Shown: positions 38,464 through 45,850 of the stretch, in pieces
Layout of the letters: every line of letters starts with the position of its first letter
Numbering within the stretch: position 1 is the stretch's first letter
Assembly (NCBI RefSeq): GCF_025699065.1
Contig: NZ_JAILWF010000009.1
Location: forward strand, 1 to 64,000
Length of the DNA: 64,000 nucleotides
Source of the DNA: Nitrosarchaeum sp.
GTDB lineage: Archaea > Thermoproteota > Nitrososphaeria > Nitrososphaerales > Nitrosopumilaceae
Direction: 5' to 3'
Program-made: the position numbers and the translations under genes
The notes under the pieces: model-generated
What the model saw: the letters and a program-made list of their open reading frames with translations, nothing else
What the model was told of the DNA's origin: nothing
Database searches by the model: none

Positions 38464-38512
38464 TGATTCTGTTTTTTGATGATTGTGAGTTTTGTGAGAC
38501 AATTATTCTTCC

Positions 38513-38647
38513 TCACAACATGATGGTGAGTAAAATAATTGAAACCACTGCAACTATGTGAAATAAATAATAAGATGTTTTGTGTCTTGGCATTCTTTTC
38601 AGACTTTGTCTTTTCTTATGTTTTATTTCCTGTACTAAATCGATCAT
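38513..38647 (-). CDS. Small single-helix membrane protein
   Basis: A 44-aa protein. A basic N-terminal half (HKKRQSLKRMPRHK) is followed by one membrane helix (YYLFHIVAVVSIILLTIML). It starts 4 nt after the stop of the upstream membrane-protein gene, so the two look co-translated. The opposite-strand ORF at 38539-38805 overlaps both genes and is judged a shadow. No homologue is recognised. Confidence 0.5.
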   Translation of the reverse strand: MIDLVQEIKHKKRQSLKRMPRHKTSYYLFHIVAVVSIILLTIML

Positions 38648-38651
38648 TTTT

Positions 38652-38819
38652 TCATAGCACTCCTGGCATTTCTAGCACGATAAATGCCCCCAATCCAATC
38701 CCAATCACTACACCAATTCCAGTGCAGATAAGACCGAATTTTACAACCTTTTTGATTGGAGCATGTACCATCATGTCCCAAGTGCTAATTGATTTTTGTG
38801 TTTGAATATTGTTGTTCAT
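38652..38819 (-). CDS. Small membrane protein, WxxMVH family, copy 1
   Basis: A 55-aa protein with the pattern TWDMMVHAPIKKVVKFGL followed by a glycine-zipper helix (GIGVVIGIGLGAFIVLE). It is clearly homologous to the proteins at 39366-39515 and 39711-39869, and its upstream 100 bp is duplicated at the third copy. The W-x-x-MVHAP-x-KKVV stretch is amphipathic and probably lies on the inner membrane face. The function is unknown. Confidence 0.7.
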   Translation of the reverse strand: MNNNIQTQKSISTWDMMVHAPIKKVVKFGLICTGIGVVIGIGLGAFIVLEMPGVL

Positions 38820-38822
38820 ATT

Positions 38823-38920
38823 ATGTAATACACACTAGTATATGATAGACTGTACTCATCAAATGTTATGATGATTAAGCTGTATCTGTTAATTTACAAA
38901 ATTACATTGTAATATACAAC
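38823..38920 (-). repeat. Duplicated upstream region, copy 1
   Basis: On the minus strand this region carries TTAACAGATACAGCTTAATC, then ATCATAACATTTGATGAGTA, and TATTACATAAT just before the ATG. It is roughly 80% identical over about 90 bp to 39873-39976, and a shorter piece (CAGCT..ATCATCATAA) recurs upstream of 39366. The conserved non-coding sequence next to paralogous genes points to duplicated promoters or operators. Confidence 0.65.
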
Positions 38921-39031
38921 ATGCTAATTTTCAAAAAAATGTTGGGATAAATAGGAAATTTTGACAGATTTCTAACTATTTGCTATGATGATAGAAACTT
39001 TTAATCAAAAATATATCTGATTAATGTCGAT

Positions 39032-39211
39032 TTATCCTTTTATTGTTTTTTTGTGGAATGTTCTAACGTATATTTTTCTTGTTTTGGTAGGATTCCTGTT
39101 TACAAATTTCTTAAAACCATTTGTAACTATTCCACAGGCAACACACAATATTTCTCGTGTACTTGTGTCATGCACAGTATTTTTGTGATTGCATCTTGGA
39201 TTCATTTTCAT
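39032..39211 (-). CDS. Small TFIIB-type zinc-ribbon protein
   Basis: A 59-aa protein. PRCNHKNTVHDTSTREILC, then VACGIV reproduces the zinc ribbon of TFB/TFIIB (C-x-H ... C-x-x-C, then G-hydrophobic-V), with the Asp and Glu of the TFB core. A basic tail of about 30 residues follows and no cyclin repeats are present. It could bind RNA polymerase or the pre-initiation complex like a truncated TFB, or simply be a zinc-ribbon protein. It was found by reading the minus strand between neighbours. Confidence 0.6.
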   Translation of the reverse strand: MKMNPRCNHKNTVHDTSTREILCVACGIVTNGFKKFVNRNPTKTRKIYVRTFHKKTIKG

Positions 39212-39365
39212 TATTCCTAATGCTCACCAAGATTAATGATAGTTAGTATCAAAAACAGCTGTATCATCATAAATTCAGCTTAGAGCGGTATCTCATTCAA
39301 ATTGTCTCATTAGTGATGGTTTGAATACGCTAACTATAATACACAACATATTCTGAATACAGATT

Positions 39366-39515
39366 ATGCCTGATGAGACTAAAAAAGAAAGTTCGTGGGA
39401 TAAAATGGTTCATGCATCTTTTAGAAAAGTAGTTGCATTTGATCTATTATGTATCGGAATTGGCATTGTTATAGGAATAGGAATAGGCGTTTACCTAATT
39501 GCTGGTTCCCCTTAA
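39366..39515 (+). CDS. Small membrane protein, WxxMVH family, copy 2
   Basis: A 49-aa protein with SSWDKMVHASFRKVVAFDLL followed by a glycine-rich helix (GIGIVIGIGIGVYLIAG). It is the best preserved of three paralogues and lies on the plus strand, opposite to the other two. The upstream 120 bp contains CAGCTGTATCATCATAA, shared with the other upstream regions. The function is unknown. Confidence 0.7.
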   Translation: MPDETKKESSWDKMVHASFRKVVAFDLLCIGIGIVIGIGIGVYLIAGSP

Positions 39516-39597
39516 TATTTTTATTATTTACTTGTGATGGCATAATTCATTTGTCATTCACTAAATTCTAAAGACCATTTTAACATGTAAAAAATGA

Positions 39598-39708
39598 TCA
39601 AATGTCAAGCTTGCAACTCTTTGAGCAATAGTCATACTGCGTACTACTTGACACATCAGAGCTATGAAACCTTCCACACATAATGCAAATCTTTTTCATG
39701 ATTCTCAT
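39598..39708 (-). CDS. Tiny zinc-finger protein
   Basis: A 36-aa protein with KICIMCGRF (Cys8, Cys11) and YDYCSKSCK (Cys28, Cys32), a YacG/MYM-like C-x2-C...C-x3-C zinc finger. Its ATG lies 2 nt past the stop of the third small membrane protein, so the pair forms an operon like the one at 38323-38819. A plus-strand 29-aa frame over the same DNA is less convincing. Confidence 0.5.
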   Translation of the reverse strand: MRIMKKICIMCGRFHSSDVSSSTQYDYCSKSCKLDI

Positions 39709-39710
39709 GT

Positions 39711-39869
39711 TCATATTCCAATTACCTTTCCGTAAACCAAAACTTCGAACCCAATCCAGATTATTGCTCCAATCCCCAACAAAAAAAGATCATGTTTCAC
39801 CACTTTTTTGGACGGTACATGAATCAGTGTGCTCCATGGGCTGGCAAATTTTTCTACATTATTATTCAT
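39711..39869 (-). CDS. Small membrane protein, WxxMVH family, copy 3
   Basis: A 52-aa protein: PWSTLIHVPSKKVVKHDLFL followed by a helix with GIGAIIWIGFEVLVYG. It is homologous to copies 1 and 2, with more substitutions in the helix. It is followed immediately by the tiny zinc-finger gene. The opposite-strand ORF at 39683-39892 is a shadow. Confidence 0.65.
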   Translation of the reverse strand: MNNNVEKFASPWSTLIHVPSKKVVKHDLFLLGIGAIIWIGFEVLVYGKVIGI

Positions 39870-39872
39870 ACA

Positions 39873-39976
39873 ATACATTATGTAATTCTTAATGATAGAT
39901 GATACTCAACAAAGGTTATGATGAATCAGCTGAATCTGTTAATACCATTAATACAAAATCATAATGTATAACACAA
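39873..39976 (-). repeat. Duplicated upstream region, copy 2
   Basis: This is the counterpart of 38823-38920. It has TTAACAGATTCAGCTGATTC, then ATCATAACCTTTGTTGAGTA, and ATTACATAATG before the ATG of the third membrane protein. It also forms the upstream region of the divergent plus-strand gene at 39978. Confidence 0.65.
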
Positions 39977-39977
39977 T

Positions 39978-40364
39978 ATGCAAGTAGTACAAAATAATCA
40001 AGATTTTTTACGAAGATATGGATATTCAGACAACATAAAAGTAGAAAAGGCAATGGAATTACTTTTGATTAATAGACGTCACGAATTAAGAACCATAGCA
40101 GAGTCAGTGTTAAACCACATACCTGGACAAATCATTTTATCTGAATGGAGTGAGTTTATTCTTCACATGTGTCTTGATGTAGAAGAATGTTTTTCCATAT
40201 GGAAAGGTGATGTAGAGCCACCTCAAAATTTCTATCTCAAGTCATTTATAATATTAAAACAATTTAGTAAAGGAAAAACATCGATGAATCAATTAACTCA
40301 ATTTTTGAATTTGGCTTATAGTATTGCTCAAGAATTTAGAGTGATTTACAAAAGAGTGGAATAA
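39978..40364 (+). CDS. Hypothetical protein
   Basis: A 128-aa, mostly alpha-helical soluble protein with no motif that I recognise. Notable segments are LLINRRHELRTIAESVLNH and WSEFILHMCLDVEECF. It starts right after the duplicated upstream region, divergent from the third small membrane protein. The equivalent position at copy 1 (38920 onward) holds only a broken short frame. Between its stop and the next gene (40365-40522) only the inverted repeat CTAGC/GCTAG (around 40436-40450) is seen. Confidence 0.55.
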   Translation: MQVVQNNQDFLRRYGYSDNIKVEKAMELLLINRRHELRTIAESVLNHIPGQIILSEWSEFILHMCLDVEECFSIWKGDVEPPQNFYLKSFIILKQFSKGKTSMNQLTQFLNLAYSIAQEFRVIYKRVE

Positions 40365-40522
40365 AGATGAATCCTATCAATCCTTCAATCCTAGATTCAA
40401 CTCCGTAGAGACTCACCTAAGAGCTTATTTTGATGCTAGCGGCTTGGCTAGTAACATTATTTTTGTAATTACGATTAGAGATCAAAACACATTATTAATG
40501 AACAATGATTGCAAGATAACAC

Positions 40523-41056
40523 TTGACTGATGAACAAAAAAAGAAGACAGAAACTATGTCATTTAGACTAGACAGTAATATTTTAGATAAGATTAGGAAA
40601 GAATCAGAATCTCAAGGAATAAGCTTGAATGTTTTAGCCAATAGGATTTTTTCAAGATATACAGAATGGGATATGTTTGAGCCTAAAGTAGGCATGGTAC
40701 CAATTGCAAAACCAATTGTAAGTGCATTGTTTAAAAAATTAACTGAGAAAGAAACTGTTGAATTGGCAGAAAAAATTGGACATAGCATAGTATCAGATAT
40801 TGCAACTTTTATGAAAGGAACTATGGATATTGATTCGTTTGTATCATGGTTTGTAACAAGAATGAAGATTTCAGATTTTGAAATGAATCATACAGAAGAA
40901 AATAGAAAACATACCTATATCATAAAACATGATTTAGGATACAATTGGTCATTGTATCACAAAACAGTACTACAATTAATTTTCAATGATGTTTTAGAAA
41001 AAAAGATAGATTCTGAAATAAATGACAATATGATGAAAATTGTATTTGAAAAATAA
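40523..41056 (+). CDS. Ribbon-helix-helix-like protein, hypothetical
   Basis: A 177-aa protein. The N-terminal 45 residues (TETMSFRLDSNILDKIRKES, GISLNVLANRIFSRY) match a ribbon-helix-helix DNA-binding domain. The remaining 130 residues (IVSALFKKLTEKETVELAEK; HTYIIKHDLGYNWSLYHK) form an uncharacterised alpha/beta domain seen in thaumarchaeal regulators, possibly a sensor. The start is TTG at 40523. The stop abuts the converging multicopper oxidase gene. Confidence 0.65.
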   Translation: MTDEQKKKTETMSFRLDSNILDKIRKESESQGISLNVLANRIFSRYTEWDMFEPKVGMVPIAKPIVSALFKKLTEKETVELAEKIGHSIVSDIATFMKGTMDIDSFVSWFVTRMKISDFEMNHTEENRKHTYIIKHDLGYNWSLYHKTVLQLIFNDVLEKKIDSEINDNMMKIVFEK

Positions 41057-42403
41057 TCATACTGACTTTATTGTTCCAGTCATCCATGGATGAAGCATAC
41101 AATAATAGTCATACAATCCAACTTCAGCAAATTTTTGCTTAAATGTATCGCCTGGCATCATCATTCCAGAATCAAATAAATCGTCTTTACTTGTTACAGT
41201 ATGAACCGATACGTCTTTGTTTGTCCAAGAAATAGTATCTCCAGATTTTATCTGAGTTAGTTTAGGATAATATGATTTATTGGATGTCTTTACAGCAGAG
41301 TCTTTTTCAATATCACAAATATTTGTCTCAATTATTTCAGACTCAACTTGAATTTGAGCTAGAATACTATGTTGTTCATGTCCAGATGTAACTGTAGTTG
41401 TTTGCGTAATCTTTGCATCAGAATCTGCTTGTTGTAAATCAGTCAAGATTTGTTTTTGCCAATTCCACATATCAATTGATTTTGTTTTGGAAACATCTAT
41501 GCCGTCAATTGCATTTGGCGGTGGATTTTTTACATCAAAGTATGCCATTGTGCCTCGTTCCTCAGGAGTTCCGTGTAAATGAAATAGATACCTTCCAGGC
41601 TCCTTCCATTTAGCCTCAAATATTGCAGCATTTCCAGGACTTACCTCCCATGTTTGAGTTTTAATTGGTTCATTTTCCCAAATACCAGATATTATAGTAT
41701 CAAATATTGTTCCATGAATATGAAATCCATATGCAGGTATTGCACCCATGTCAATATAGTATAATCTAACTAACTCATTTGTAACTGCAGGTAATGGGTT
41801 AAACCAATATTGATCAGCGTATCCATTAAAGAAAACATAATCTGGTGTCCATGTCTCTTGGTCTTCTAAATCATACTCTCCTTTGACTAGAACATATTCT
41901 CTGGCAGGTTCCACTCCTTCTTTTGGATCTACAATGAATGCACCATACAATCCATTTCTGATATGAGATGATACTGGCATTACATGGCAGTGATACATAA
42001 AAGCACCAGCTGGTTCTGCAATAAAGTCATAAGTGTATGATTCTCCTGGAAGAACTTCTTGAAATACGCCGTCATTTTTTTCATTATGATCACCATGAAA
42101 ATGCATTGTGTGCGGTAATTTTCCATTGTTGATAAAATTAATAATCACTCTGTCTCCCTCTGTTGCTCTTAATGTTGGACCAGGGATAGTTCCATTGTAT
42201 GTCCAAGCTTCAACTCTAGTATCAGGAGCAATCTCAAGTGTAGTATCTTCAGCTATAACAGTATAGGTTCGTGTTATGGGGGAATTGTGGACAGATTGAT
42301 TTTCTGCAAACGACTGTAATGGAGTATCCATTACGAAAAAAACCATACCAAGGGCAACACCAAAGCATGCAACTACAATCATCATGGTAATAGTTCTGTC
42401 CAC
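41057..42403 (-). CDS. Multicopper oxidase (NirK-like) fused to a plastocyanin-type domain
   Basis: A 448-aa exported copper protein. An N-terminal membrane/signal segment (about 5-25) is followed by cupredoxin 1 (about 45-160) with HTMHFHGDH and MYHCHVMPVSSH, cupredoxin 2 (about 190-300) with FHIHG and FHLHG, and a C-terminal plastocyanin-like domain (about 370-448) with VHTVTS and YYCMLHPWM. The Met position that would be the axial ligand of the first type-1 site appears as Leu (IRNGLYG). By family it reduces nitrite or oxidises a small substrate; thaumarchaea carry several paralogues. Confidence 0.88.
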   Translation of the reverse strand: MDRTITMMIVVACFGVALGMVFFVMDTPLQSFAENQSVHNSPITRTYTVIAEDTTLEIAPDTRVEAWTYNGTIPGPTLRATEGDRVIINFINNGKLPHTMHFHGDHNEKNDGVFQEVLPGESYTYDFIAEPAGAFMYHCHVMPVSSHIRNGLYGAFIVDPKEGVEPAREYVLVKGEYDLEDQETWTPDYVFFNGYADQYWFNPLPAVTNELVRLYYIDMGAIPAYGFHIHGTIFDTIISGIWENEPIKTQTWEVSPGNAAIFEAKWKEPGRYLFHLHGTPEERGTMAYFDVKNPPPNAIDGIDVSKTKSIDMWNWQKQILTDLQQADSDAKITQTTTVTSGHEQHSILAQIQVESEIIETNICDIEKDSAVKTSNKSYYPKLTQIKSGDTISWTNKDVSVHTVTSKDDLFDSGMMMPGDTFKQKFAEVGLYDYYCMLHPWMTGTIKSV

Positions 42404-42509
42404 AAAACAAATGGTTCAACATTACTTTTAATGAAGACGTTTATTGTGCAAACATTTGCTAGTAATTGTATACATCAATCTTATCTGGAATAGATTTTGT
42501 AGATTTATC

Positions 42510-42701
42510 TTGGCACCAAGATGTAAGGGACAATGTGTAGATTTTAAAACAAAACGATTTGACGGAGGATTAAAGTATCAAAATGGACTAAAATGGTGCT
42601 CAATTTGTGCCCGTTTTTTGCAAACAGAGTTTATTCGTTGTATTTGTTGTAATACAAAATTACGGGTTAGGGCAAAACATAGAATTGTTAAAAATTTTTG
42701 A
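42510..42701 (+). CDS. Small zinc-binding protein, thaumarchaeal C-rich family, paralogue 1
   Basis: A protein of about 63 aa with RCKGQC, KWCSICARF and FIRCICCNTKLR, the same layout as the protein at 54219-54413 (C-x3-C ... C-x2-C ... C-x-C-C). A longer frame runs from GTG 42444, but the extra N-terminal residues look non-conserved, so I favour TTG 42510. Members of this family are typically multi-copy in ammonia-oxidising archaea. The function is unknown. Confidence 0.65.
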   Translation: MAPRCKGQCVDFKTKRFDGGLKYQNGLKWCSICARFLQTEFIRCICCNTKLRVRAKHRIVKNF

Positions 42702-42793
42702 ATAGAAATACACCTGTTGATTTTAATGTATGTTAGGTGCAGATAAGCATGAAAATCAAAATCTAGTTTTAATTTCCCTACACATGAAACTAA

Positions 42794-44053
42794 TTAGCTT
42801 GACACTTTTTCTGCCGATTCATCTTTTCCAAATCTTTCAGAAAACTTCCATCCATATTTGATAATATAGGGTGAAAGAAATGTTGTAATTATCGTCATAG
42901 TACCAACAAGCGGCAATAACATTGAGCTAGTTACAGAAACATCGGCACCACCTTTTGCAGCAACTAACGCTAACTCTCCCCCTGATGAAGACAATCCAAC
43001 TCCTGAACGAAAAGATATTTTTTTATTAAATCCTAACAGTTTAGCAGAAATCCAAACAGTAAAAAATTTAGAAGATATTGATACTAGAATAAGTGCAATA
43101 GCTGGTAGAATAAACAATGGTAGTTGTTTAACATCCATGAGTGCACCTACAGATATGAAAAATAAAGCTGCAAACATATCTCTGATTGGTATAGCCATTG
43201 CTTTTGTAGGAATTCCTATTTTAGTTCCAGCTACAAGAACACCTGCAAAAAAAGCACCAGTAGCAACGGATATTCCAAGCTTAAAGGCAAGCACTGATAA
43301 TCCAAACGCAAGACCAAGCATCGCTACAAGTATGAATTCATTATGTCCGGTTTTTCTTACAATTCTTGCATAATATGGAACAGTTCTAGTTCCTACCACT
43401 ATTGCTCCAATTATGAATGCAAGAACAAATCCAATCGCCACACCGACTTCAGTATAAGATAACTGTTCGGTAGCTACAACGGATTGTATAACAGCTAACA
43501 TAGAAATTATAATTATATCTTCAATTATCGAAACACCCACAATAAGATTAAATGATTTATCATCAACTAATCCCATTTCTTCTAAAACGCGCATCACAAT
43601 CACAGTGCTTGTTACAGAAATGGCAAGTGCTACAAACATGCTATCAAATGAAGAAAAGCCCATTGCCTGAGCAGCGAAATAACCTAACGCAAAAGTTCCT
43701 AAAGCTTCCGCAGATGCGATAATTGTTGCCTTTTTTCCAATGTTTTTCAGTTTTTCTATAGGAAATCCCATTCCAATTACAAATAGCAATACAATAATTC
43801 CAATTTCTGCAAAAACATTGAGGATCTCCAGATTTGTAATTAAGCTAAAAGGAGGGGTGTATGGACCAATTATCATTCCTGCAGCGATATATGCAATTAC
43901 CATTGGTTGTTTTAGCTTAAATGAAATGAGTGCCATGACAGATGCAATTATCATTATGACTGCAAAATCTTGAACAATCAATTCAGAATGAGTAGGCTCT
44001 GCAAGAATCTTATTTGCTATTGATCCAAGAATGGAAATAATATCAAATTCCAC
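42794..44053 (-). CDS. Cation:proton antiporter, CPA2/KefB type
   Basis: A 419-aa integral membrane protein with about 12 helices. Features are LKQPMVIAYIAAGMIIGPY near the N-terminus, the conserved ATGAFFAGVLVAGT and GVGLSSSGGELALVAAKGG. It exchanges Na+ or K+ for H+ across the membrane by family. There is no TrkA-N domain at the C-terminus (only about 20 residues follow the last helix). Confidence 0.88.
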   Translation of the reverse strand: MEFDIISILGSIANKILAEPTHSELIVQDFAVIMIIASVMALISFKLKQPMVIAYIAAGMIIGPYTPPFSLITNLEILNVFAEIGIIVLLFVIGMGFPIEKLKNIGKKATIIASAEALGTFALGYFAAQAMGFSSFDSMFVALAISVTSTVIVMRVLEEMGLVDDKSFNLIVGVSIIEDIIIISMLAVIQSVVATEQLSYTEVGVAIGFVLAFIIGAIVVGTRTVPYYARIVRKTGHNEFILVAMLGLAFGLSVLAFKLGISVATGAFFAGVLVAGTKIGIPTKAMAIPIRDMFAALFFISVGALMDVKQLPLFILPAIALILVSISSKFFTVWISAKLLGFNKKISFRSGVGLSSSGGELALVAAKGGADVSVTSSMLLPLVGTMTIITTFLSPYIIKYGWKFSERFGKDESAEKVSS

Positions 44054-44175
44054 GCTAATCTATGAATATGATGTTAATTAAACTAATATCAGATATCAGA
44101 CATAGTATCTAAAATTAATACTTGAAAATAAGTAAAAAAAGATTTTCTTGTGTGAATTTTTTCTAATATTTTCTT

Positions 44176-44583
44176 TTATTGTATAATGGGTAAGTTTTTC
44201 CCATAAACCTGACGAACAGTACGTGGTTTTGCATCTTTGAATATATCATCACAACAAAATTTTATTGAAAATTTAGCCATTTCTTCTAAGATAGGTTGTA
44301 AAGCCTTGCCTTTCTTAGTCAACGTATATTCAATTCTAATTGGTTTATCATTGAAAATTTTTTTTTCTATCAAATTGCCTTTTTCCATTTCATGTAATCT
44401 AGTAGATAGAGTGTTTGGATTAATTCCTTCAATAGAATTCAGTAGCTCATTGAATCGATGTTGATTTAAAACAACCATATTTCTCAAAATGTGGATTGTG
44501 AATTTTTTTCCTATAATCCTGAAGGTATTATCGATTGGTTCACACTTACATTCATCAGAAAGAAAATCAATTATTCTTGGCAA
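44176..44583 (-). CDS. HxlR-family transcriptional regulator
   Basis: A 135-aa winged-helix protein. RIIGKKFTIHILRNMVVLNQ, FNELLNSIEGINPNTLSTRL and LTKKGKALQPIL are the HxlR core. N-terminal DECKCEP and C-terminal KFCCDD add four cysteines, which could make it redox- or metal-responsive. It is transcribed divergently from the metallothionein-like peptide gene, with 96 nt between them. Confidence 0.85.
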   Translation of the reverse strand: MPRIIDFLSDECKCEPIDNTFRIIGKKFTIHILRNMVVLNQHRFNELLNSIEGINPNTLSTRLHEMEKGNLIEKKIFNDKPIRIEYTLTKKGKALQPILEEMAKFSIKFCCDDIFKDAKPRTVRQVYGKNLPIIQ

Positions 44584-44679
44584 CTTAACAAAACCTAACC
44601 TACTACAGTTTTGATTACTTTCTAACTTATTAACTTAACTTTCTATATCTACTATGATAAAATGATTGGAGGTGATAAT
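44584..44679. promoter_or_regulatory. Divergent promoter region between hxlR-type gene and Cys-rich peptide gene
   Basis: The gap holds two copies of ACTTTCTA and the run TAACTTATTAACTTAAC, candidate operator half-sites. TTCTATATCTA about 30-40 nt before the peptide ATG looks like a TATA box. GGAGGTGAT (44668-44676), an unusually strong Shine-Dalgarno sequence, ends 3 nt before ATG 44680. Confidence 0.5.
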
Positions 44680-44760
44680 ATGACAAATGAATGTAAGTGC
44701 GTATGCACTTGTAACTGTTCTTGTGACAGTAAGAGTGGTTGTGATTGTTCAAATGAGTAA
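44680..44760 (+). CDS. Metallothionein-like cysteine-rich peptide
   Basis: A 26-aa peptide with eight cysteines, mostly as alternating C-x-C (Cys5, 7, 9, 11, 13, 15, 21, 23; core CKCVCTCNCSC). This resembles metallothioneins, which bind Cu(I), Zn(II) or Cd(II) in thiolate clusters; no sequence family is claimed. Translation is supported by GGAGGTGAT just upstream, stronger than at most genes in this window. The divergent HxlR regulator with its own cysteines may control it. A T-rich tract follows the stop. Confidence 0.7.
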   Translation: MTNECKCVCTCNCSCDSKSGCDCSNE

Positions 44761-45068
44761 TCATTATCATTTTTATTTTTTTTTCAAGTAATTTTAGGAT
44801 TATATCAAATGAATAATGGAAATGACGGAGATATGTGTAAAAAATGATTATTTAGTAATGGAGTTGTTTTGTACCAGATGGATAATGGGTTCAAATTTTT
44901 TAATACAGATCTAAGCTTCACGAATATTACTCCTATAGAATTTACTTTTTTGATGGTTAATTAGTTCAATTTTTTCCACATGTATCAATCCAAGTGATTC
45001 CAGTGTCAGTGATTTTTTGTTTTATTTATTATGAAATCATTCTAATTCCACATCATAGGACTCTATCA
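44761..45068. other. Intergenic region after the Cys-rich peptide gene
   Basis: About 308 bases. A T-rich run (44771-44784) right after the peptide stop probably ends transcription. On the minus strand a 38-codon frame (44805-44921, GTG start with AGGAG 8 nt upstream) is open but has no recognisable features. GGTTCAAATTTTTTAATACA at 44889-44908 resembles a promoter-like string. Nothing else is seen. Confidence 0.5.
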
Positions 45069-45128
45069 TCATTTTGGGCAATAAAATAGACGCAGTAATG
45101 CAAAGATAGTCAATGTTCTAGTTTTCAT
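45069..45128 (-). pseudogene. Truncated MKTR-type signal-peptide ORF
   Basis: A 19-codon frame (MKTRTLTIFALLRLFYCPK) overlapping the stop of the 45125-45850 gene by ATGA. The first codons repeat the AAAATGAAAACTAGA start seen at six other genes of this family, but the frame stops after the signal peptide. It is best read as the leftover 5' end of a lost family member. Confidence 0.5.
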
Positions 45129-45850
45129 TTTCTTTTCCACCAATAGATAATTCCAAGAATAAAAGATATGCCGATACTCCCAACAAGCAAAGCCAAAAGT
45201 ATATCCTCTAAATTATTTTTAGGTGTCAAAATATTTGGACCGTGTATTATGTTTCTAGGTTGACAAAGCACTTGACTATTTCTACACATTTCATCTAATT
45301 GATTAGTGGGAGGTGATTCAGATTCATGGGATGGCATTATCACCCAAGTATTTTCAGGTAGTGGAATTATTTCACGATTATACTTTATGTACACATTCAT
45401 AGATTCATCAAATCTTTTGATTTCAGATTCATCAACAACATAATCAAATGAAATCTGAACTTTCATATCTGGAGGCAAAGAATCCCTCATACTAATAGAG
45501 GGATAAATTAGCAAGGTATCGGGGATTGCATGATCTTGATAAAACCCCCAATCATCTATGAAATCTTTTGCAGATTCCATTACATAGTTTTCCCAATCTA
45601 GATGAATTCCTAGTTTTCTAATGTCATCTTCATTTAAATCTAAATCATAAACCACCCCACAAAAAACATTACCCGACGTTGGACTTCCGTCATATCTTGG
45701 ACTCCACATAGTGTCACAAATTTCTAATAATTCAGCAGGAGTACATGATTCATCAGCTGAGCCCACATTTTTTTCACAACTAGCATCAACATTAGGAAAA
45801 ATAAATGAGGTCAGAATAACTCCAAAAATTATCAAAAACCTAGTTCTCAT
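45125..45850 (-). CDS. Secreted/membrane-anchored hypothetical protein (MRTR/MKTR family)
   Basis: A 241-aa protein with a cleavable-looking signal peptide (MRTRFLIIFGVILTSFIF, ending near VDA-SCEKN), an extracellular domain of about 190 residues with several Cys, and a C-terminal membrane helix ending in WWKRK. The same tail type (W-K/R-KRK) ends the proteins at 53974 and 57520. It overlaps the upstream gene by 11 bp. The function is unknown. Confidence 0.7.
   Translation of the reverse strand: MRTRFLIIFGVILTSFIFPNVDASCEKNVGSADESCTPAELLEICDTMWSPRYDGSPTSGNVFCGVVYDLDLNEDDIRKLGIHLDWENYVMESAKDFIDDWGFYQDHAIPDTLLIYPSISMRDSLPPDMKVQISFDYVVDESEIKRFDESMNVYIKYNREIIPLPENTWVIMPSHESESPPTNQLDEMCRNSQVLCQPRNIIHGPNILTPKNNLEDILLALLVGSIGISFILGIIYWWKRK

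Noticed and set aside
38539-38805. 88-residue plus-strand ORF with hydrophobic stretches
   Set aside because: It overlaps two minus-strand small genes, one of which has two clear paralogues in the window. The plus frame is explained as their shadow.
39683-39892. 69-residue plus-strand ORF
   Set aside because: It lies opposite the third WxxMVH membrane protein and the tiny zinc-finger gene, whose homology or motifs support the minus strand.
44805-44921. 38-codon minus-strand frame with GTG start and AGGAG 8 nt upstream
   Set aside because: No recognisable feature or homologue in the window; the site alone is not enough in AT-rich DNA.
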